40,801 nt of DNA from Gammaproteobacteria bacterium (GCA_013150915.1 JAADJE010000089.1:1-40801); one strand, 5' to 3'; counted from the first letter of the stretch, positions 1 to 12,189 are shown. Notes: a model not told the origin generated them from the letters alone. Numbers and translations: made by a program.

Positions 1-110
1 TTATTGTCAGTCTGATTGCCCCGATTGCAATGGATGAAGGTCTGCGTTTTGCAGTACGTGAAGGTGGCCGTACCGTCGGCGCCGGTGTAGTATCGAAGAT
101 TATCGAATAA
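1..110 (+). CDS. tuf: Elongation factor Tu, 3' end (first copy, partial)
   Basis: The frame opens at base 3 and codes for the last 35 residues of EF-Tu (domain III), ending GVVSKIIE and TAA at 108-110. EF-Tu delivers aminoacyl-tRNA to the ribosome as a GTP complex. Bases 1-92 are identical to 16485-16576 in the second tuf copy; the two diverge only in the final codons. The position before tRNA-Trp and secE is the usual site of one of the two gammaproteobacterial tuf genes. The 5' part lies outside the window. Confidence 0.97.
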   Translation, partial: IVSLIAPIAMDEGLRFAVREGGRTVGAGVVSKIIE

Positions 111-130
111 AACAACTTATCCGTTCAGAG

Positions 131-161
131 AAACCCGCACAGTTTAGGCTGTGTGGGTTTT
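131..161 (+). terminator. Rho-independent terminator after tuf
   Basis: An 11-pair stem (AACCCGCACAG with CTGTGTGGGTT, one G-T pair) encloses a six-base loop and runs into TTTT. It lies 20 bases past the tuf stop and separates tuf from tRNA-Trp. Confidence 0.8.
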
Positions 162-199
162 GGCGTCTGGATTTGTATTTATTATTTATGGAAACTTAT

Positions 200-275
200 A
201 GGCCAGTAGCTCAATTGGCAGAGCGGCGGTCTCCAAAACCGCAGGTTGGGGGTTCGATTCCCTCCTGGCCTGCCA
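200..275 (+). tRNA. tRNA-Trp (anticodon CCA)
   Basis: A 76-base cloverleaf can be folded by eye: acceptor AGGCCAG with CTGGCCT, D stem GCTC/GAGC, anticodon stem GCGGT/ACCGC around loop CTCCAAA (anticodon CCA), T stem with TTCGATT loop, discriminator G, and an encoded CCA end at 273-275. A tRNA-Trp gene between tuf and secE is the standard gammaproteobacterial arrangement. The secE start is only 18 bases downstream, so both probably share a transcript. Confidence 0.97.
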
Positions 276-293
276 GAATTATCGGCAGGAAAT

Positions 294-638
294 ATGGATT
301 GGTTGAATAGAATTAAACTGATACTCGCTGTCTTGTTGGCAGCTAGCGGTGTGGTGGCCTATTACGTACTGGTGGATTATTCTGACCTGTTGCGTGTGCT
401 GGTAGTTGTGGCAGCGGTTATTGCTTCTCTCGCTGTCGCTTTGTGGAGCGAGCCGGGGCAGGCAGCGTGGACCTTTATTCGGGCCGCTGACCGGGAAGTG
501 CGTAAGGTTGTCTGGCCGACAAGGCGCGAAACTATCCAGACCACGATGATCGTAGTCGTGATGGTGGTTATCGTTGGCTTTGTCCTGTGGCTGATTGATA
601 TGGGGTTGGTCGCTGCATTAAGTAAACTGACCAGTTAA
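294..638 (+). CDS. secE: Preprotein translocase subunit SecE
   Basis: SecE is the small membrane subunit that clamps SecY in the SecYEG protein-export channel. The 114-residue product has three hydrophobic segments (about residues 8-25, 34-51 and 84-104), the three-helix form typical of gammaproteobacteria. The conserved cytoplasmic amphipathic segment with [13 protein letters not shown] at 68-80 precedes the last helix. I chose ATG 294, preceded by GGCAGGAA, because the longer open frame begins inside tRNA-Trp. It is followed after 11 bases by nusG, the usual partner. Confidence 0.96.
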   Translation: MDWLNRIKLILAVLLAASGVVAYYVLVDYSDLLRVLVVVAAVIASLAVALWSEPGQAAWTFIRAADREVRKVVWPTRRETIQTTMIVVVMVVIVGFVLWLIDMGLVAALSKLTS

Positions 639-649
639 GGAGAACGTCG

Positions 650-1186
650 GTGTCGAAGAAATGGTATGTAGTTCATGCGTTTTCGGGCTTTGAGAAGCGT
701 GTCGTCTCATCCTTGAAGGAGCACATAGAGCGTGCCGGTATGGGTGATCTGTTTGGTGAAATCCTGGTGCCGACTGAGGATGTGGTGGAGCTGGACCGAG
801 GCGGTAAGAAACGCACCACAGAACGTAAGTTCTTTCCGGGCTATGTGCTGGTAGAAATGGAAATGAATGACGATACCTGGCATTTGGTCAAGAATGTGCC
901 TAAGGTGTCTGGTTTTATCGGCGGATCGGGTAATGAACCGACACCGATTACCCAGGCTGAGGTTGATGCAATCGTTGGCCGTATGCAGGACAGTACGGAA
1001 AAGCCGAAACCGAAATTTTCATTTGTGGCCGGCGAAATGGTTCGCGTTATCGATGGTCCATTTCTTGATTTCAACGGTACGGTAGAAGACGTGAACTACG
1101 AAAAGAACAAAATGCGTGTTGCAGTGTCCATTTTTGGTCGTTCAACACCGGTAGAACTTGATTTTAGTCAGGTAGAGAAAAGCTAG
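650..1186 (+). CDS. nusG: Transcription antitermination factor NusG
   Basis: NusG binds RNA polymerase, suppresses pausing, aids Rho termination and links polymerase to ribosomal S10. The 178-residue product has an N-terminal NGN domain (starting [13 protein letters not shown], with [10 protein letters not shown] at 61-70) and a C-terminal KOW domain at about 126-150. It starts at GTG 650, which is preceded by AAGGAGAA at 637-644, a strong ribosome binding site. Length and sequence match the E. coli protein (181 residues). Confidence 0.97.
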   Translation: MSKKWYVVHAFSGFEKRVVSSLKEHIERAGMGDLFGEILVPTEDVVELDRGGKKRTTERKFFPGYVLVEMEMNDDTWHLVKNVPKVSGFIGGSGNEPTPITQAEVDAIVGRMQDSTEKPKPKFSFVAGEMVRVIDGPFLDFNGTVEDVNYEKNKMRVAVSIFGRSTPVELDFSQVEKS

Positions 1187-1269
1187 ACTGGCTAGGGATA
1201 TAGAGCTGTAGAGCTTGTTAAACCGGGGAGCTGAAAGGCGCCTGTACCCGAAAATGGAGTATTGAAACA

Positions 1270-1701
1270 ATGGCAAAGAAGATAGATGCCTACATAAAGC
1301 TGCAGGTTCCTGCAGGACAGGCAAATCCAAGCCCACCTGTAGGCCCTGCACTGGGCCAACATGGTCTGAATATCATGGAATTCTGCAAGGCATTTAACGC
1401 AGAAACCCAGGGTATGGAGCAGGGTATGCCGGTGCCGGTTATTATTACCGTATTTTCTGACAAGACATTCAGCTTTATCAGGAAGACGCCTCCCGCATCT
1501 GTTTTGTTGAAGAAGGCCGCTGGTATCAAGAGTGGTTCGGACCGCCCACACATGAATAAAGTCGGCAAGGTAAGTCGTGCACAGCTGGAAGAAATTGCCA
1601 CGGCTAAAATGGCAGACCTGAACGCGCATGATATGGACAATGCTGTTCGTATCATTGCCGGCAGCGCCCGAAGCATGGGAATTGAGACGGAGGAAGTTTG
1701 A
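1270..1701 (+). CDS. rplK: 50S ribosomal protein L11
   Basis: L11 forms the GTPase-associated centre of the 50S subunit with 23S rRNA and the L10 stalk. The 143-residue product has the N-terminal signature [20 protein letters not shown] and a C-terminal rRNA-binding domain. ATG 1270 follows GGAG at 1256. The 83-base leader after nusG can fold a small stem (CGGG/CCCG near 1223-1251) and might include an L1 autoregulatory site, which I could not confirm. It is one base from rplA. Confidence 0.97.
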   Translation: MAKKIDAYIKLQVPAGQANPSPPVGPALGQHGLNIMEFCKAFNAETQGMEQGMPVPVIITVFSDKTFSFIRKTPPASVLLKKAAGIKSGSDRPHMNKVGKVSRAQLEEIATAKMADLNAHDMDNAVRIIAGSARSMGIETEEV

Positions 1702-1702
1702 G

Positions 1703-2404
1703 ATGGCAAAGAAGACAAGCAAACGTCGCCAGGCTATCGATGAAAAACTGACACTGGGTAAGGAACACGCACTGGATGAGGCACTCAACTTACTGAAAGA
1801 ATGCGCTACGGCAAAGTTTGAAGAATCTATCGATGTTGCGATCAATCTTGGTATTGATGCGCGAAAATCTGATCAGAACGTTCGCGGTGCAACGGTCATG
1901 CCTCAGGGCACAGGTAAAACTGTCCGTATTGCCGTGTTTGCTGACGGTGAGCAGGCTGATGCAGCCAAAGCCGCCGGTGCTGATGTAATTGGTATGGATG
2001 ATCTTGCTGAGACGATGAAGAAAGGTGATCTTGATTTTGATGTTGTGATTGCTGCGCCGGATGCTATGCGTGTCGTCGGTGCCCTGGGTCCAGTGCTCGG
2101 GCCGCGTGGTCTAATGCCCAACCCGAAGGTTGGAACTGTCTCGGCGGATGTCGGCAAGGCCGTCAGCAATGCCAAGGCGGGTCAGGTACAGTTTCGTAAT
2201 GATAAAGCCGGCATTATTCATTGTTCGGTTGGTAAAGCCACTTTTGCTACCGATGCACTGATTGAGAATATCAATACATTACTGGAAGCATTGAACAAGG
2301 CAAAGCCTTCTTCAGCAAAAGGACAGTACATCAAACATTTGACAGTTTCTAGCACTATGGGGCCGGGTGTTCGTGTAGACCGGGCATCCTTAGTGCTTAA
2401 GTAG
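1703..2404 (+). CDS. rplA: 50S ribosomal protein L1
   Basis: L1 builds the mobile L1 stalk that handles exiting tRNA and, in relatives, represses its own rplK-rplA mRNA. ATG 1703 gives 233 residues, the usual length (E. coli 234); the longer open frame starts inside rplK and was rejected. The ribosome binding site GGAGGAAG at 1689-1696 lies at the end of rplK. The central family signature [14 protein letters not shown] is intact. Confidence 0.97.
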   Translation: MAKKTSKRRQAIDEKLTLGKEHALDEALNLLKECATAKFEESIDVAINLGIDARKSDQNVRGATVMPQGTGKTVRIAVFADGEQADAAKAAGADVIGMDDLAETMKKGDLDFDVVIAAPDAMRVVGALGPVLGPRGLMPNPKVGTVSADVGKAVSNAKAGQVQFRNDKAGIIHCSVGKATFATDALIENINTLLEALNKAKPSSAKGQYIKHLTVSSTMGPGVRVDRASLVLK

Positions 2405-2654
2405 AGTGTTGTAAAAGAATCTGGTGCTGTTAGTATCAGGCCGCAAGTCTAAGATTATTGATTTTCAGGATTTTTAATAATTAGGACTGGCGGTTGATAG
2501 GGCCGGTAAAAGACCTCGTCTTATACCGGATTGTCAAAGACCGCAGGGGCCAGCTATGTATTACTGCATATTGGCTTAATTACCTGCGCAGATGGTTTCC
2601 CCGACATCAGGATCTCCTGTTATCGGGTGCCACAAAATGGAGCTTGTACTCACT
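2405..2654 (+). promoter_or_regulatory. L10 (rplJL) mRNA leader
   Basis: These 250 untranslated bases between rplA and rplJ occupy the place of the leader bound by the L10-L12 complex in gammaproteobacteria, which represses rplJ-rplL translation. Within it, CCCGA-CAT-CAGG pairs with CCTG-TTA-TCGGG (2600-2627), a hairpin with a symmetric internal loop just before the start. The assignment rests on location, length and pairing; the L10-binding kink-turn was not modelled. Confidence 0.6.
2409..2436 (+). promoter_or_regulatory. Candidate sigma-70 promoter for rplJL-rpoBC
   Basis: TTGTAA and TAGTAT are separated by 16 bases, right after the rplA stop and before the L10 leader, where the main rplJ promoter lies in E. 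coli. The match is moderate and based only on sequence. Confidence 0.35.
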
Positions 2655-3176
2655 ATGAGTCTCAACATCGACGAGAAAAAGACAGTTGTCGCCGAAGTGT
2701 CAAAAATTCTAAATGACGCTCAGGCGACAATACTGGCTGAGTATCGAGGTTTGACTGTTACAGCGATGACGGAATTGCGCAATAGTGCGCGAGAATCTGG
2801 CGTTTACATTCGTGTGGTCAAGAACTCGCTGGCAAAGCGTGCAGTTGATGGTTCATCCTTTGAATGCCTGCAGGAGCACATGGCCGGACCACTGGCCTAT
2901 GCAATATCGGAAGATCCGGTAGCCTGCGCAAAGGTATTGAAGAATTTTGCTAAAGACAATGATGAGCTGGTCATCAAGATCGGTGCAATGTCAGGCAAAA
3001 TACTAAGTGAAGGTGAAATTACCGCACTGGCGAAGCTTCCTGGACGGGAAGAGTTACTGGCAAAACTGATGGGCACGATGCAGGCGCCTGTTCAGACCTT
3101 TGTTGCGACACTCAACGCGATCCCTGGAACTTTTGTCCGCACACTTGCTGCTGTTCGTGATAGCAAAGACAGTTAA
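2655..3176 (+). CDS. rplJ: 50S ribosomal protein L10
   Basis: L10 anchors the L7/L12 dimers on the ribosomal stalk and is the autorepressor of its operon. ATG 2655 (MSLNIDEKK) aligns with the E. coli start (MALNLQDKQ) and gives 173 residues; in-frame ATGs at 2592 and 2637 would add residues not found in the family. Conserved [13 protein letters not shown] and [12 protein letters not shown] segments are present. A GGAG at 2639 is the only nearby ribosome binding site, a little far from the start. Confidence 0.96.
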   Translation: MSLNIDEKKTVVAEVSKILNDAQATILAEYRGLTVTAMTELRNSARESGVYIRVVKNSLAKRAVDGSSFECLQEHMAGPLAYAISEDPVACAKVLKNFAKDNDELVIKIGAMSGKILSEGEITALAKLPGREELLAKLMGTMQAPVQTFVATLNAIPGTFVRTLAAVRDSKDS

Positions 3177-3238
3177 ACAGGGCACCTAATAAGGTCTATA
3201 AATACATTTATTTTTTTAAGAAATCAGGAGATTTCAAA

Positions 3239-3619
3239 ATGGCACTAACTAAACAGAAAATTATTGACGCAATCGCAGAGATGTCTGTACTGGACCTCTC
3301 CGAGATGATTACAGAAATGGAAGAAAAATTCGGTGTAACAGCTGCGGCGGCTGTTGCAGCAGCCCCAGCTACCAGCGATGCTGATGCAGGTGGCGCGGAT
3401 GAAGAGAAGACTGACTTCGACGTCATTCTTACAAGTTTTGGTGACAACAAGGTCTCTGTCATTAAAGCCGTACGTACTGCAACCGGTCTTGGTCTGAAAG
3501 AGGCCAAGGGCCTGGTTGAATCTGCTCCAACGCCAGTGAAAGAAGGTGCTGAAAAAGCGGAAGCTGAAGAACTGAAAAAGCAGCTTGAAGAAGCTGGCGC
3601 AAGCGTCGAGCTTAAGTAA
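3239..3619 (+). CDS. rplL: 50S ribosomal protein L7/L12
   Basis: L7/L12 is the multi-copy stalk protein that recruits translational GTPases. The 126-residue product has an N-terminal dimerisation helix, an Ala/Gly-rich hinge (about residues 35-60), and a C-terminal domain with [12 protein letters not shown] and a GASVELK end. Start at ATG 3239 follows a strong CAGGAG. It lies 62 bases after rplJ and shares its leader control. Confidence 0.97.
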   Translation: MALTKQKIIDAIAEMSVLDLSEMITEMEEKFGVTAAAAVAAAPATSDADAGGADEEKTDFDVILTSFGDNKVSVIKAVRTATGLGLKEAKGLVESAPTPVKEGAEKAEAEELKKQLEEAGASVELK

Positions 3620-3659
3620 GCTTTTTGCTCACTACACTGGTTACGGATATCAGTTTACA

Positions 3660-3683
3660 GGCTGGTGGCGAAAGCCACCGGCC
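3660..3683 (+). promoter_or_regulatory. Hairpin between rplL and rpoB (attenuator-like)
   Basis: GGCTGGTGGC and GCCACCGGCC pair around a GAAA tetraloop. It is followed only by TTTA, so termination would be partial. In E. coli this gap holds an attenuator and an RNase III site that set rpoB output below that of rplL; this stem is in the same position. Confidence 0.5.
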
Positions 3684-3774
3684 TTTAGCTGTTTGTAAGG
3701 GCGCCGCATTGCTGGAAACAACAATAGTATGTGGTACCCGATTAGATTTTGTCAAACTATATCGAGGACGATAA

Positions 3775-6700
3775 ATGGCTTACTCCTTTGCAGAAAAAAA
3801 ACGAATCCGGAACAGTTTTAGCAAACGCCCGAGCATACTCGAGACGCCGGATTTGTTAACGACCCAGAAAGAGTCTTACTACAAATTCCTGCAAACGGCT
3901 ACGGATCCGGATGATCGCCTTAACAGGGGTCTTCAGGCCGCTTTTAATTCGGTTTTTCCGGTCATAAGTTATAATAGCGATGTCCACCTGGAGTTCGTGA
4001 AGTATCGTCTGTGTACGCCTGTCTTCGATGTTAAGGAATGCCAGCAGCGCGGCCAGATTTACTCTGCGCCGATCAGGGTTACCCTGCGTCTTGTTATTTA
4101 TGACAAGGAAAGCAAGAAGTCCAATCGTACTATTCGTGATGTACGTGAGCAGGAGGTCTATCTGGGTGAAATCCCTTTGATGACAGATACCGGTTCCTTT
4201 GTTATTAACGGGACTGAACGTGTCATCGTGTCACAGCTGCATCGTTCACCCGGTGTGTTCTTTGGCGATGACGGTGGTAAGACCCATTCATCCGGCAAGT
4301 TGCTCTTTTCAGCCCGTGTGATCCCCTACCGTGGATCCTGGCTGGATTTTGAGTTCGATCCCAAGGATTTGGTTTATGTCCGTATTGATCGTCGCCGTAA
4401 GCTTCCCGCGACAGTCCTGCTACGAGCTCTTGGCTATAGTTCACAGGAAATTCTTGCTATTTTCTTTGAGACAGATACCTTCAAGTTGACCAAAAATGAT
4501 ATCAAGATGGCGCTGGTGCCGGAACGTCTGCGTGGCCAGGATTTATTTTTTGATATTAAAACACCTAAGGGTGGTGTCATTGTAGAAGCGGGGCAGCGCA
4601 TCACTGCGCGTCATATCCGTGAACTGACTAAGGCCCGCATTAAGTCATTACCGGTACCGGATGAATATTTCTTTGGTCGTACGATGGCTGAAGATTTTAT
4701 CGACCCGGATACCGGTGAAATTCTGTTTGAGGCGAATTCCGTCATTACAGAAGATATGCTGGAAGTCTTCCGTAAGCACGGGACTAAAGAGATCAAGACA
4801 CTGTTTACCAATGATCTGGATCGTGGTGCATTTATCTCTGAGACTATGCGCGTCGATGCCAGCCGGACCAAGTTGGAAGGTCAGGTGGAGATTTATCGTA
4901 TGATGCGTCCTGGTGAGCCACCGACGAAGGACGCCTCGCAGAATCTGTTTGAGAATCTGTTCTTCAATCCTGACCGCTATGATCTTTCTGCCGTCGGCCG
5001 GATGAAATTCAATCGACGCTTACTGAGAGACTCCGATGTTGGCGATGGTGTACTCAGCAGAGAAGACATTGTTGAGGTGCTGACTACTCTGGTCGACCTG
5101 AAAAACGGCAAGGGCAAAACCGATGACATCGATAACCTCGGTAACCGTCGTGTGCGTTCAGTTGGTGAGCTGGTTGAAAACCAGTTCCGTATTGGCCTGG
5201 TACGTGTTGAACGTGCTGTTAAAGATCGTCTCAGTATGGTTGAATCCGAAGGGCTGACCCCACAGGATCTGATTAATGCCAAGCCGGTTTCTGCCGTAGT
5301 AAAAGAGTTCTTTGGCTCCAGTCAGCTTTCACAGTTTATGGATCAAACTAATCCGCTTTCTGAAATTACGCATAAACGACGTGTTTCTGCATTGGGTCCG
5401 GGTGGTCTGACACGTGAACGTGCTGGTTTTGAAGTGCGTGACGTACACCCGACCCATTATGGCCGTGTATGCCCAATTGAAACACCGGAAGGGCCAAATA
5501 TTGGCCTCATCAATTCGCTGGCAATCTATGCCCGCACCAACGATTATGGTTTCCTGGAGACACCCTACCGCAAGGTAGAAAATAATCGTGTAAAGGATGA
5601 GATCGTCTATCTGTCAGCCATTGAGGAAGGTAACTTCGTCATTGCCCAGGCCAACGCCAGGACAGACAAGAACGGTAAATTCCTCGATAAGTTGATCTCC
5701 TGTCGTTACCGTAACGAATTTACGCTGGCGAACCAGGGCGATGTGTCCTACATCGACGTGGCACCCTCGCAGATTGTGTCGGTTGCCGCCTCATTGATTC
5801 CTTTTCTCGAACACGATGATGCCAATCGTGCGTTAATGGGCTCAAACATGCAGCGTCAGGCAGTGCCTGTTATTCGTAGCGAGAAACCATTAGTAGGCAC
5901 CGGCATGGAGCGGACTGTAGCAATAGACTCCGGTGTGACAGTGGTGGCCCGACGTGGCGGCGTAGTGGATTCAGTCGATTCAAGCCGTATTGTTGTGCGG
6001 GTGAATGACAACGAAGCCTCTGATGGCGATTCCGGTGTAGACATCTACAATCTGGTCAAGTATTCGCGTTCGAATCAGAATACGACCGTTAACCAGCGCC
6101 CGTTGGTCAAAGTCGGCGATCTGATAGCAAACGGTGATGTCCTGGCTGATGGGCCCTCCACTGATCTCGGTGAACTGGCGCTGGGGCAGAATATCCTTAT
6201 CGCCTTCATGCCGTGGAATGGATACAACTTTGAGGATTCTATTCTGATCTCAGAGCGTGTGGTGGAGAAAGACCTGTTTACCAGTATTCATATCGAAGAG
6301 AGAACATCCGTCGCGCGTGACATTAAACTGGGTTCAGAAGAGATTACTCGCGATATCCCTAACGTAGGTGAGGCAGCTTTATCCAAACTTGACGAGTCCG
6401 GTATTGTCTACATCGGTGCGGAAGTCAATGCCGGTGATATTCTGGTTGGCAAGGTTACGCCTAAAGGTGAAACACAGCTGACACCGGAAGAAAAACTGCT
6501 CAGGGCCATCTTTGGTGAGAAGGCCTCTGATGTGAAAGATACCTCGCTACGTATGCCCTCCGGTAGCGGGACGGTCATCGATGTACAGGTTTTTACCCGT
6601 GACGGTGTAGAGAAAGATCTGCGTACACAGGCGATTGAGAATGAACAGATCGTTGCAGTACAGAAAGATATGAGCGACCAGTTTCGCATTGTTGAGTCTG

Positions 6701-7854
6701 ATGCCTATGACCGTATTGCCAAACTGGTGACCGGCAAGCTTGCAGAAGGTGGACCCAATGGCCTGAAGTCTGGCAGCAAAGTGACTGAGGAGTACCTCAG
6801 TGATTTACCACGGTCAATGTGGTTTGAAGTTCGCATGCGTACTGAAAACATCAATAAGAGTATTGAGCAAATTCGCGAGCAGCTGGCTCAGCAGAAGAAA
6901 TTTTTTGATGATCTACTGGAAGAAAAGCAGGGCAAGATTACTGCTGGCGATGATCTCGCACCGGGTGTACTTAAGATGGTCAAAGTCTTCGTTGCCGTTA
7001 AGCGTCGCCTGCAACCGGGTGACAAGATGGCGGGGCGCCATGGTAACAAGGGTGTTATCTCACGCATTGTCACGGTTGAAGATATGCCGTATATGAAAAA
7101 CGGTAAACCGGTTGATATCGTTCTGAATCCACTGGGTGTACCGTCACGCATGAACGTCGGTCAGGTACTGGAAATGCATCTGGGATGGGCTGCCAGAGGT
7201 CTTGGAGACAAAATCAATGACATGATACGGGCGAAGAAAAAGACCTCCGAAATACGTAAGTTCCTGGAAAAAATCTACAACAGTAGCGGCAAGCCGGAAG
7301 ACATCAAGTCGCTGACTGATAGTGAAGTGATGGAGCTTGCCGGCAATCTGACTGAGGGTGTGCCGATGGCAACACCGGTGTTTGACGGTGCGGCTGAAGA
7401 GGAAATCAAGCGTATGTTGAAACTGGCTGATTTACCTGAATCAGGCCAGACACAGTTAATTGATGGGCGCACTGGTGAGACATTCGATCGTGAAACCACC
7501 GTTGGCTATATGTACATCCTGAAATTGAACCATCTGGTCGATGACAAAATGCATGCCCGTTCAACTGGACCCTACAGCCTGGTTACGCAACAGCCGCTGG
7601 GTGGTAAGGCACAGTTCGGTGGCCAGCGTTTCGGTGAAATGGAAGTGTGGGCACTGGAAGCTTATGGTGCTGCTTATACACTACAGGAAATGCTGACAGT
7701 TAAATCAGACGATGTAAATGGTCGTTCCAAGATGTATGAAAATATTGTCAAGGGCAACCATCACATGGAAGCAGGCATGCCGGAATCGTTCAATGTGTTA
7801 ATGAAGGAAATACGTGCGCTGGCGCTGGATATTGAGCTGATACATAACAACTGA
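3775..7854 (+). CDS. rpoB: DNA-directed RNA polymerase subunit beta
   Basis: RpoB forms half of the RNA polymerase active cleft. The 1359-residue product matches the family length (E. coli 1342), begins [17 protein letters not shown] and carries the C-terminal beta clamp segments. The rifampicin pocket (about 517-541) reads [20 protein letters not shown]; residues equivalent to E. coli D516, H526 and S531 are wild type (D523, H533, S538), while E. coli N518 is Thr here. ATG 3775 follows GAGGACG. rpoC starts 73 bases downstream in the same transcript. Confidence 0.99.
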   Translation: MAYSFAEKKRIRNSFSKRPSILETPDLLTTQKESYYKFLQTATDPDDRLNRGLQAAFNSVFPVISYNSDVHLEFVKYRLCTPVFDVKECQQRGQIYSAPIRVTLRLVIYDKESKKSNRTIRDVREQEVYLGEIPLMTDTGSFVINGTERVIVSQLHRSPGVFFGDDGGKTHSSGKLLFSARVIPYRGSWLDFEFDPKDLVYVRIDRRRKLPATVLLRALGYSSQEILAIFFETDTFKLTKNDIKMALVPERLRGQDLFFDIKTPKGGVIVEAGQRITARHIRELTKARIKSLPVPDEYFFGRTMAEDFIDPDTGEILFEANSVITEDMLEVFRKHGTKEIKTLFTNDLDRGAFISETMRVDASRTKLEGQVEIYRMMRPGEPPTKDASQNLFENLFFNPDRYDLSAVGRMKFNRRLLRDSDVGDGVLSREDIVEVLTTLVDLKNGKGKTDDIDNLGNRRVRSVGELVENQFRIGLVRVERAVKDRLSMVESEGLTPQDLINAKPVSAVVKEFFGSSQLSQFMDQTNPLSEITHKRRVSALGPGGLTRERAGFEVRDVHPTHYGRVCPIETPEGPNIGLINSLAIYARTNDYGFLETPYRKVENNRVKDEIVYLSAIEEGNFVIAQANARTDKNGKFLDKLISCRYRNEFTLANQGDVSYIDVAPSQIVSVAASLIPFLEHDDANRALMGSNMQRQAVPVIRSEKPLVGTGMERTVAIDSGVTVVARRGGVVDSVDSSRIVVRVNDNEASDGDSGVDIYNLVKYSRSNQNTTVNQRPLVKVGDLIANGDVLADGPSTDLGELALGQNILIAFMPWNGYNFEDSILISERVVEKDLFTSIHIEERTSVARDIKLGSEEITRDIPNVGEAALSKLDESGIVYIGAEVNAGDILVGKVTPKGETQLTPEEKLLRAIFGEKASDVKDTSLRMPSGSGTVIDVQVFTRDGVEKDLRTQAIENEQIVAVQKDMSDQFRIVESDAYDRIAKLVTGKLAEGGPNGLKSGSKVTEEYLSDLPRSMWFEVRMRTENINKSIEQIREQLAQQKKFFDDLLEEKQGKITAGDDLAPGVLKMVKVFVAVKRRLQPGDKMAGRHGNKGVISRIVTVEDMPYMKNGKPVDIVLNPLGVPSRMNVGQVLEMHLGWAARGLGDKINDMIRAKKKTSEIRKFLEKIYNSSGKPEDIKSLTDSEVMELAGNLTEGVPMATPVFDGAAEEEIKRMLKLADLPESGQTQLIDGRTGETFDRETTVGYMYILKLNHLVDDKMHARSTGPYSLVTQQPLGGKAQFGGQRFGEMEVWALEAYGAAYTLQEMLTVKSDDVNGRSKMYENIVKGNHHMEAGMPESFNVLMKEIRALALDIELIHNN

Positions 7855-7927
7855 TTGATAAATAATCATCAAAAATTATCGAACATAACCCTATTTTGGT
7901 GAGAATAATCATCGTGGAGACAGGACA

Positions 7928-10900
7928 TTGAGAGACTTATTCAATCTTTTCAATAAGGCAGAAAAAAATGACGACTTTGATGCCATTCGAATTGGTCTGG
8001 CATCGCCGGAGAAAATTCGTTCGTGGTCATTTGGTGAAGTAAAGAAGCCGGAAACCATCAACTACAGAACGTTTAAACCTGAACGGGATGGCTTGTTCTG
8101 TGCCAAGCTGTTCGGGCCGGTCAGTGACTATGAATGTCTCTGTGGTAAATACAAGCGTCTCAAACACCGCGGTGTGGTGTGTGAGAAGTGTGGTGTTGAA
8201 GTCACCCATTCCAAAGTACGTCGTGAGCGCATGGGTCATATTGACCTGGCCACTCCCTGTGCGCATATCTGGTTCCTGAAATCCTTGCCTTCGCGCATGG
8301 GTTTGGTTCTGGACATGACCGTGCGTGACATTGAGCGTGTACTGTATTTTGAGGGCTATATTATTATTGATGCCGGCATGACCCCGCTGGAAGAGCAGGC
8401 ACTGCTGACCGAAGACCAGTATATCGAAGCGCTGGAAGAATACGGTGATGAATTTGAGGCGTCGATGGGTGCTGAGGCCATTCGATCGCTGCTGAAAAAG
8501 ATTGATCTAAAAGAGGTCGCCGAAACATTGCGTGAAGAGCTCGATAATACCAATGCGGTGACCAAGATCAAAAAGCTGACCAAGCGTTTGAAAGTGATCG
8601 AGGCCTTTATTGCGTCAAATAACAAGCCGGAATGGATGATCCTTGATATCCTGCCGGTACTGCCACCTGACCTGCGTCCCCTGGTACCGCTGGATGGTGG
8701 TCGTTTTGCCACCTCTGATCTAAATGATTTATATCGTCGCGTTATTAACCGTAATAACCGTCTAAAAAGACTACTGGAGCTGAATGCGCCGGACATCATC
8801 GTCCGCAATGAAAAGCGTATGCTGCAGGAAGCCGTAGACGCATTGCTGGATAACGGACGTCGTGGCAAAGCCATTACCGGTGCCAACAAACGTCAGTTAA
8901 AATCCCTGGCCGATATGATCAAGGGCAAGCAGGGGCGTTTCCGCCAAAACTTACTGGGTAAACGCGTCGATTACTCCGGTCGCTCAGTTATCGTGGTTGG
9001 CCCGACACTAAAACTGCACCAGTGTGGGCTACCGAAGAAAATGGCACTGGAGCTGTTCAAGCCCTTTATTTTCAGCAAACTGGAATTGCGTGGTCTTGCG
9101 ACGACCATCAAGCAGGCCAAGAAAATGGTCGAAACCGAAAGCGCTGAAGTATGGGACATCCTGGAAGAAGTCATTCGTGAGCATCCGGTACTGCTGAATC
9201 GGGCACCCACCCTTCACAGGCTGGGCATCCAGGCATTTGAGCCTGTCTTGATTGAAGGTAAGGCGATTCAGCTCCATCCACTGGTCTGCGCGCCGTATAA
9301 TGCTGACTTTGACGGTGACCAGATGGCGGTACATGTGCCGCTGTCTATCGAAGCACAGCTGGAAGCGCGTACGCTGATGATGTCTACCAATAATGTGCTT
9401 TCACCTGCTAACGGTGAACCCGTCATTGTACCGTCACAGGATATCGTACTGGGTCTGTATTTCATGACACGCACAAACCTTAATGCCAAAGGCAACGGCG
9501 GTATCTTTGCTGATGTGAAGCAAGCCCAGTTAGCTTATGATTCTGGCGCAGTTGACCTGCACGCCTCGGCAAAAATACGTATTACTGAAGTGGTCACCGA
9601 TGAAAAGGGTAAAGAAACCACAGTAACAACAATATATGATACAACCGTGGGTCGTGCCATCCTGTCTGAAATCCTGCCTTCTGCACTGCCGTTTTCGGCC
9701 ATTAACAGAGTGATGAAGAAAAAGGCGATCTCCGAAATAATTAATCAAAGCTATCGCAAGGCGGGGTTAAAAGATACTGTAATCTTTGCTGATAAACTGA
9801 TGTACACCGGTTTCAAGATGGCAGCCAAATCAGGTATATCCATTGGCATTGATGACATGGTGGTTCCTGCCAACAAGGCAGATATTCTCAGCAAGGCCGA
9901 AACTGAAGTTCTCAGCATTCAGCAGCAATTTAATGACGGTCTGGTGACGAATGGTGAGCGATACAACAAGGTTGTAGATATCTGGACGCATACCAGTGAA
10001 AAAGTTGCCAATGAAATGATGGATCAGTTGGGTACTGATACATTTACGAATGAGGCCGGTGAAACCGTTGAGCAGGAATCATTCAACTCCATTTATATGA
10101 TGGCCGACTCCGGTGCCCGTGGTTCACATGCACAGATCAGGCAGCTGTCTGGTATGCGCGGTCTGATGGCCAAGCCGGACGGTTCCATTATTGAAACACC
10201 CATTACGGCTAATTTTCGTGAAGGGCTGAACGTACTGCAGTACTTTATTTCCACTCACGGTGCACGCAAGGGCCTTGCCGATACAGCACTGAAAACCGCT
10301 AATTCCGGGTACCTGACACGTCGCCTGGTTGATGTTTGCCAGGATCTGGTGGTGGTGGAAGAAGACTGTGGTACTAAGCAGGGTGTTATTAAAGAAACCC
10401 TGGTTGAGGGGGGTGAAGTCGTTGTGCCATTGTCTGATTTAGTGTTGGGTCGAGTTGTAGTCAGTGATATCCCGAATCCGGAAGGCAAGGACACGCTGAT
10501 CAAGAAAGGCAAAATGCTGGATGAAAAAGACATTGCCCAGCTTGATGAGAAATCTATCAATGAAGTTCTGGTGCGTTCACCGGTAACCTGCGAAACCCGT
10601 TATGGTATTTGTGCCACCTGTTATGGTCGTGACCTCGGGCGGGGCCATCTGGTCACTACCGGTGAAGCAGTTGGTGTCATCGCTGCACAATCTATCGGCG
10701 AACCAGGTACTCAGTTGACGATGCGTACCTTCCATATTGGTGGCGCGGCCACCGGTTCCGCTGCAGTTAGTAATGTTGAAGTGAAGAATAACGGGACTAT
10801 CCATTTCCATAACGTCAAGTCCGTAAAAAATACCAAGGGGAATCTTGTTACCATTTCTCGCTCAGGTGAACTGATTGTTCAAGACAAGCGAGGGGCGAAC

Positions 10901-12148
10901 CGTGAAAAGCACAAAATACCCTACGGTGCTGAACTAAATATCAAGGACGGCCAGAAAATTGTTTCCGGCGATATTGTTGCCGAATGGGATCCGCATACAC
11001 ATCCGATAGTTTCCGAGGCGGCTGGAAAAATCAGCTTCATAGACATGCTGGAGGATGTCACCTTCAAGAAACAGTCTGATGATGTTACAGGTCTGACGCG
11101 TTATGTGATCACTGATTTAACGCAGCGATCAGCGGCAGCTGCTGACATGAAGCCTGCAATCATGCTGGTGGACAAAAAAGGCGAACCGATTAACTTCCCG
11201 GGTACCGAAATACCGGCGAAATACTTCCTGCCCGGTAACGCCATTTTAATGGTTGATGACGGCAAAGAAGTCAAAATTGGTGACATAATGGCCAAAAATC
11301 CGCGTGAAGGTTCAACTACCCGTGATATTACCGGTGGCCTGCCGCGTGTAGCCGAGTTATTTGAGGCGCGCAAACCGAAAGAACCGGCGATTCTGGCTGA
11401 GGTCAGTGGTGTTATCTCGTTTGGTAAGGAAACCAAAGGCAAACAGCGCCTGGTGATCTCCGATAACGAGGGTGAAAACCATGAATTTCTGATCGCCAAG
11501 GATCGTCCGCTGTCAGTGGTCGAAGGTGAATCCGTTATTAAAGGTGATGTTCTGGTAGATGGCCCACCCGTTGCGGCAGATATCCTGCGTTTGAAGGGTG
11601 TGCCAGAGTTGCTTGAGTACATCGTTGCAGAAGTACAGGATGTTTACCGCCTGCAAGGTGTGAAGATCGATGATAAGCATATTGAGGTTATTGTTCGTCA
11701 GATGCTACGTAAGGTGACAATTCTTGATCCGGGCGACACCCTGCTGCTGCCGGGCGAACAGCTGGAACGCACGGCCTTACTGGAAGAAAATGACAGGATG
11801 CTGGCTTCGGGTAAGAAGGAAGCCATAGCAGAGCGTAATTTGCTGGGCATCACCAAGGCGTCTTTGTTAACCGAATCCTTTATCTCAGCGGCATCTTTCC
11901 AGGAGACAACGCGTGTTCTGACCGAGGCATCGATCATTGGCAAAACGGACTCCTTACGGGGCCTGAAAGAGAATGTTATTGTTGGCCGCTTGATTCCCGC
12001 TGGAACGGGCCTGGCCTACCATCAGGAACGCCAGCGCCGCAAAGAACGCGAAAAGGATGAAAAACAGGCACTGGAAGAATTCGTAAAGGGCGCCAAGACA
12101 ATTGAAACCGAAGTATCTGAAGGGGATGAGGCAGCTATCTCTGCATGA
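7928..12148 (+). CDS. rpoC: DNA-directed RNA polymerase subunit beta'
   Basis: RpoC carries the catalytic magnesium site and bridge helix of RNA polymerase. The 1406-residue product has the N-terminal zinc site C70, C72, C85, C88 and the active-site motif NADFDGD at 458-464, with Asp 460, 462 and 464 as in E. coli. The start is TTG 7928, supported by GGAGACAGG just upstream and by alignment of MRDLFNLF with E. coli MKDLLKFL. A second cysteine cluster ([17 protein letters not shown]) is intact. Confidence 0.99.
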   Translation: MRDLFNLFNKAEKNDDFDAIRIGLASPEKIRSWSFGEVKKPETINYRTFKPERDGLFCAKLFGPVSDYECLCGKYKRLKHRGVVCEKCGVEVTHSKVRRERMGHIDLATPCAHIWFLKSLPSRMGLVLDMTVRDIERVLYFEGYIIIDAGMTPLEEQALLTEDQYIEALEEYGDEFEASMGAEAIRSLLKKIDLKEVAETLREELDNTNAVTKIKKLTKRLKVIEAFIASNNKPEWMILDILPVLPPDLRPLVPLDGGRFATSDLNDLYRRVINRNNRLKRLLELNAPDIIVRNEKRMLQEAVDALLDNGRRGKAITGANKRQLKSLADMIKGKQGRFRQNLLGKRVDYSGRSVIVVGPTLKLHQCGLPKKMALELFKPFIFSKLELRGLATTIKQAKKMVETESAEVWDILEEVIREHPVLLNRAPTLHRLGIQAFEPVLIEGKAIQLHPLVCAPYNADFDGDQMAVHVPLSIEAQLEARTLMMSTNNVLSPANGEPVIVPSQDIVLGLYFMTRTNLNAKGNGGIFADVKQAQLAYDSGAVDLHASAKIRITEVVTDEKGKETTVTTIYDTTVGRAILSEILPSALPFSAINRVMKKKAISEIINQSYRKAGLKDTVIFADKLMYTGFKMAAKSGISIGIDDMVVPANKADILSKAETEVLSIQQQFNDGLVTNGERYNKVVDIWTHTSEKVANEMMDQLGTDTFTNEAGETVEQESFNSIYMMADSGARGSHAQIRQLSGMRGLMAKPDGSIIETPITANFREGLNVLQYFISTHGARKGLADTALKTANSGYLTRRLVDVCQDLVVVEEDCGTKQGVIKETLVEGGEVVVPLSDLVLGRVVVSDIPNPEGKDTLIKKGKMLDEKDIAQLDEKSINEVLVRSPVTCETRYGICATCYGRDLGRGHLVTTGEAVGVIAAQSIGEPGTQLTMRTFHIGGAATGSAAVSNVEVKNNGTIHFHNVKSVKNTKGNLVTISRSGELIVQDKRGANREKHKIPYGAELNIKDGQKIVSGDIVAEWDPHTHPIVSEAAGKISFIDMLEDVTFKKQSDDVTGLTRYVITDLTQRSAAAADMKPAIMLVDKKGEPINFPGTEIPAKYFLPGNAILMVDDGKEVKIGDIMAKNPREGSTTRDITGGLPRVAELFEARKPKEPAILAEVSGVISFGKETKGKQRLVISDNEGENHEFLIAKDRPLSVVEGESVIKGDVLVDGPPVAADILRLKGVPELLEYIVAEVQDVYRLQGVKIDDKHIEVIVRQMLRKVTILDPGDTLLLPGEQLERTALLEENDRMLASGKKEAIAERNLLGITKASLLTESFISAASFQETTRVLTEASIIGKTDSLRGLKENVIVGRLIPAGTGLAYHQERQRRKEREKDEKQALEEFVKGAKTIETEVSEGDEAAISA

Positions 12149-12160
12149 GGTAAATCTATC

Positions 12161-12189
12161 TTGACAGCGGGGGCCGATGCCCCTAGAAT
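12161..12189 (+). promoter_or_regulatory. Strong sigma-70 promoter of the str operon
   Basis: A consensus -35 (TTGACA, 12161-12166) and a good -10 (TAGAAT, 12184-12189) are separated by exactly 17 bases. The spacer holds an inverted repeat, GGGGC-CGAT-GCCCC. Downstream of the -10 the discriminator is TGCCCCTC, GC-rich as in stringently controlled ribosomal promoters. Transcription would start near 12196, before rpsL. Confidence 0.75.

Noticed and set aside
173-201. TTGTAT and TTATAG with a 17-base spacer before tRNA-Trp
   Set aside because: The -10 would overlap the first tRNA bases (200-201), so it cannot be the tRNA promoter.
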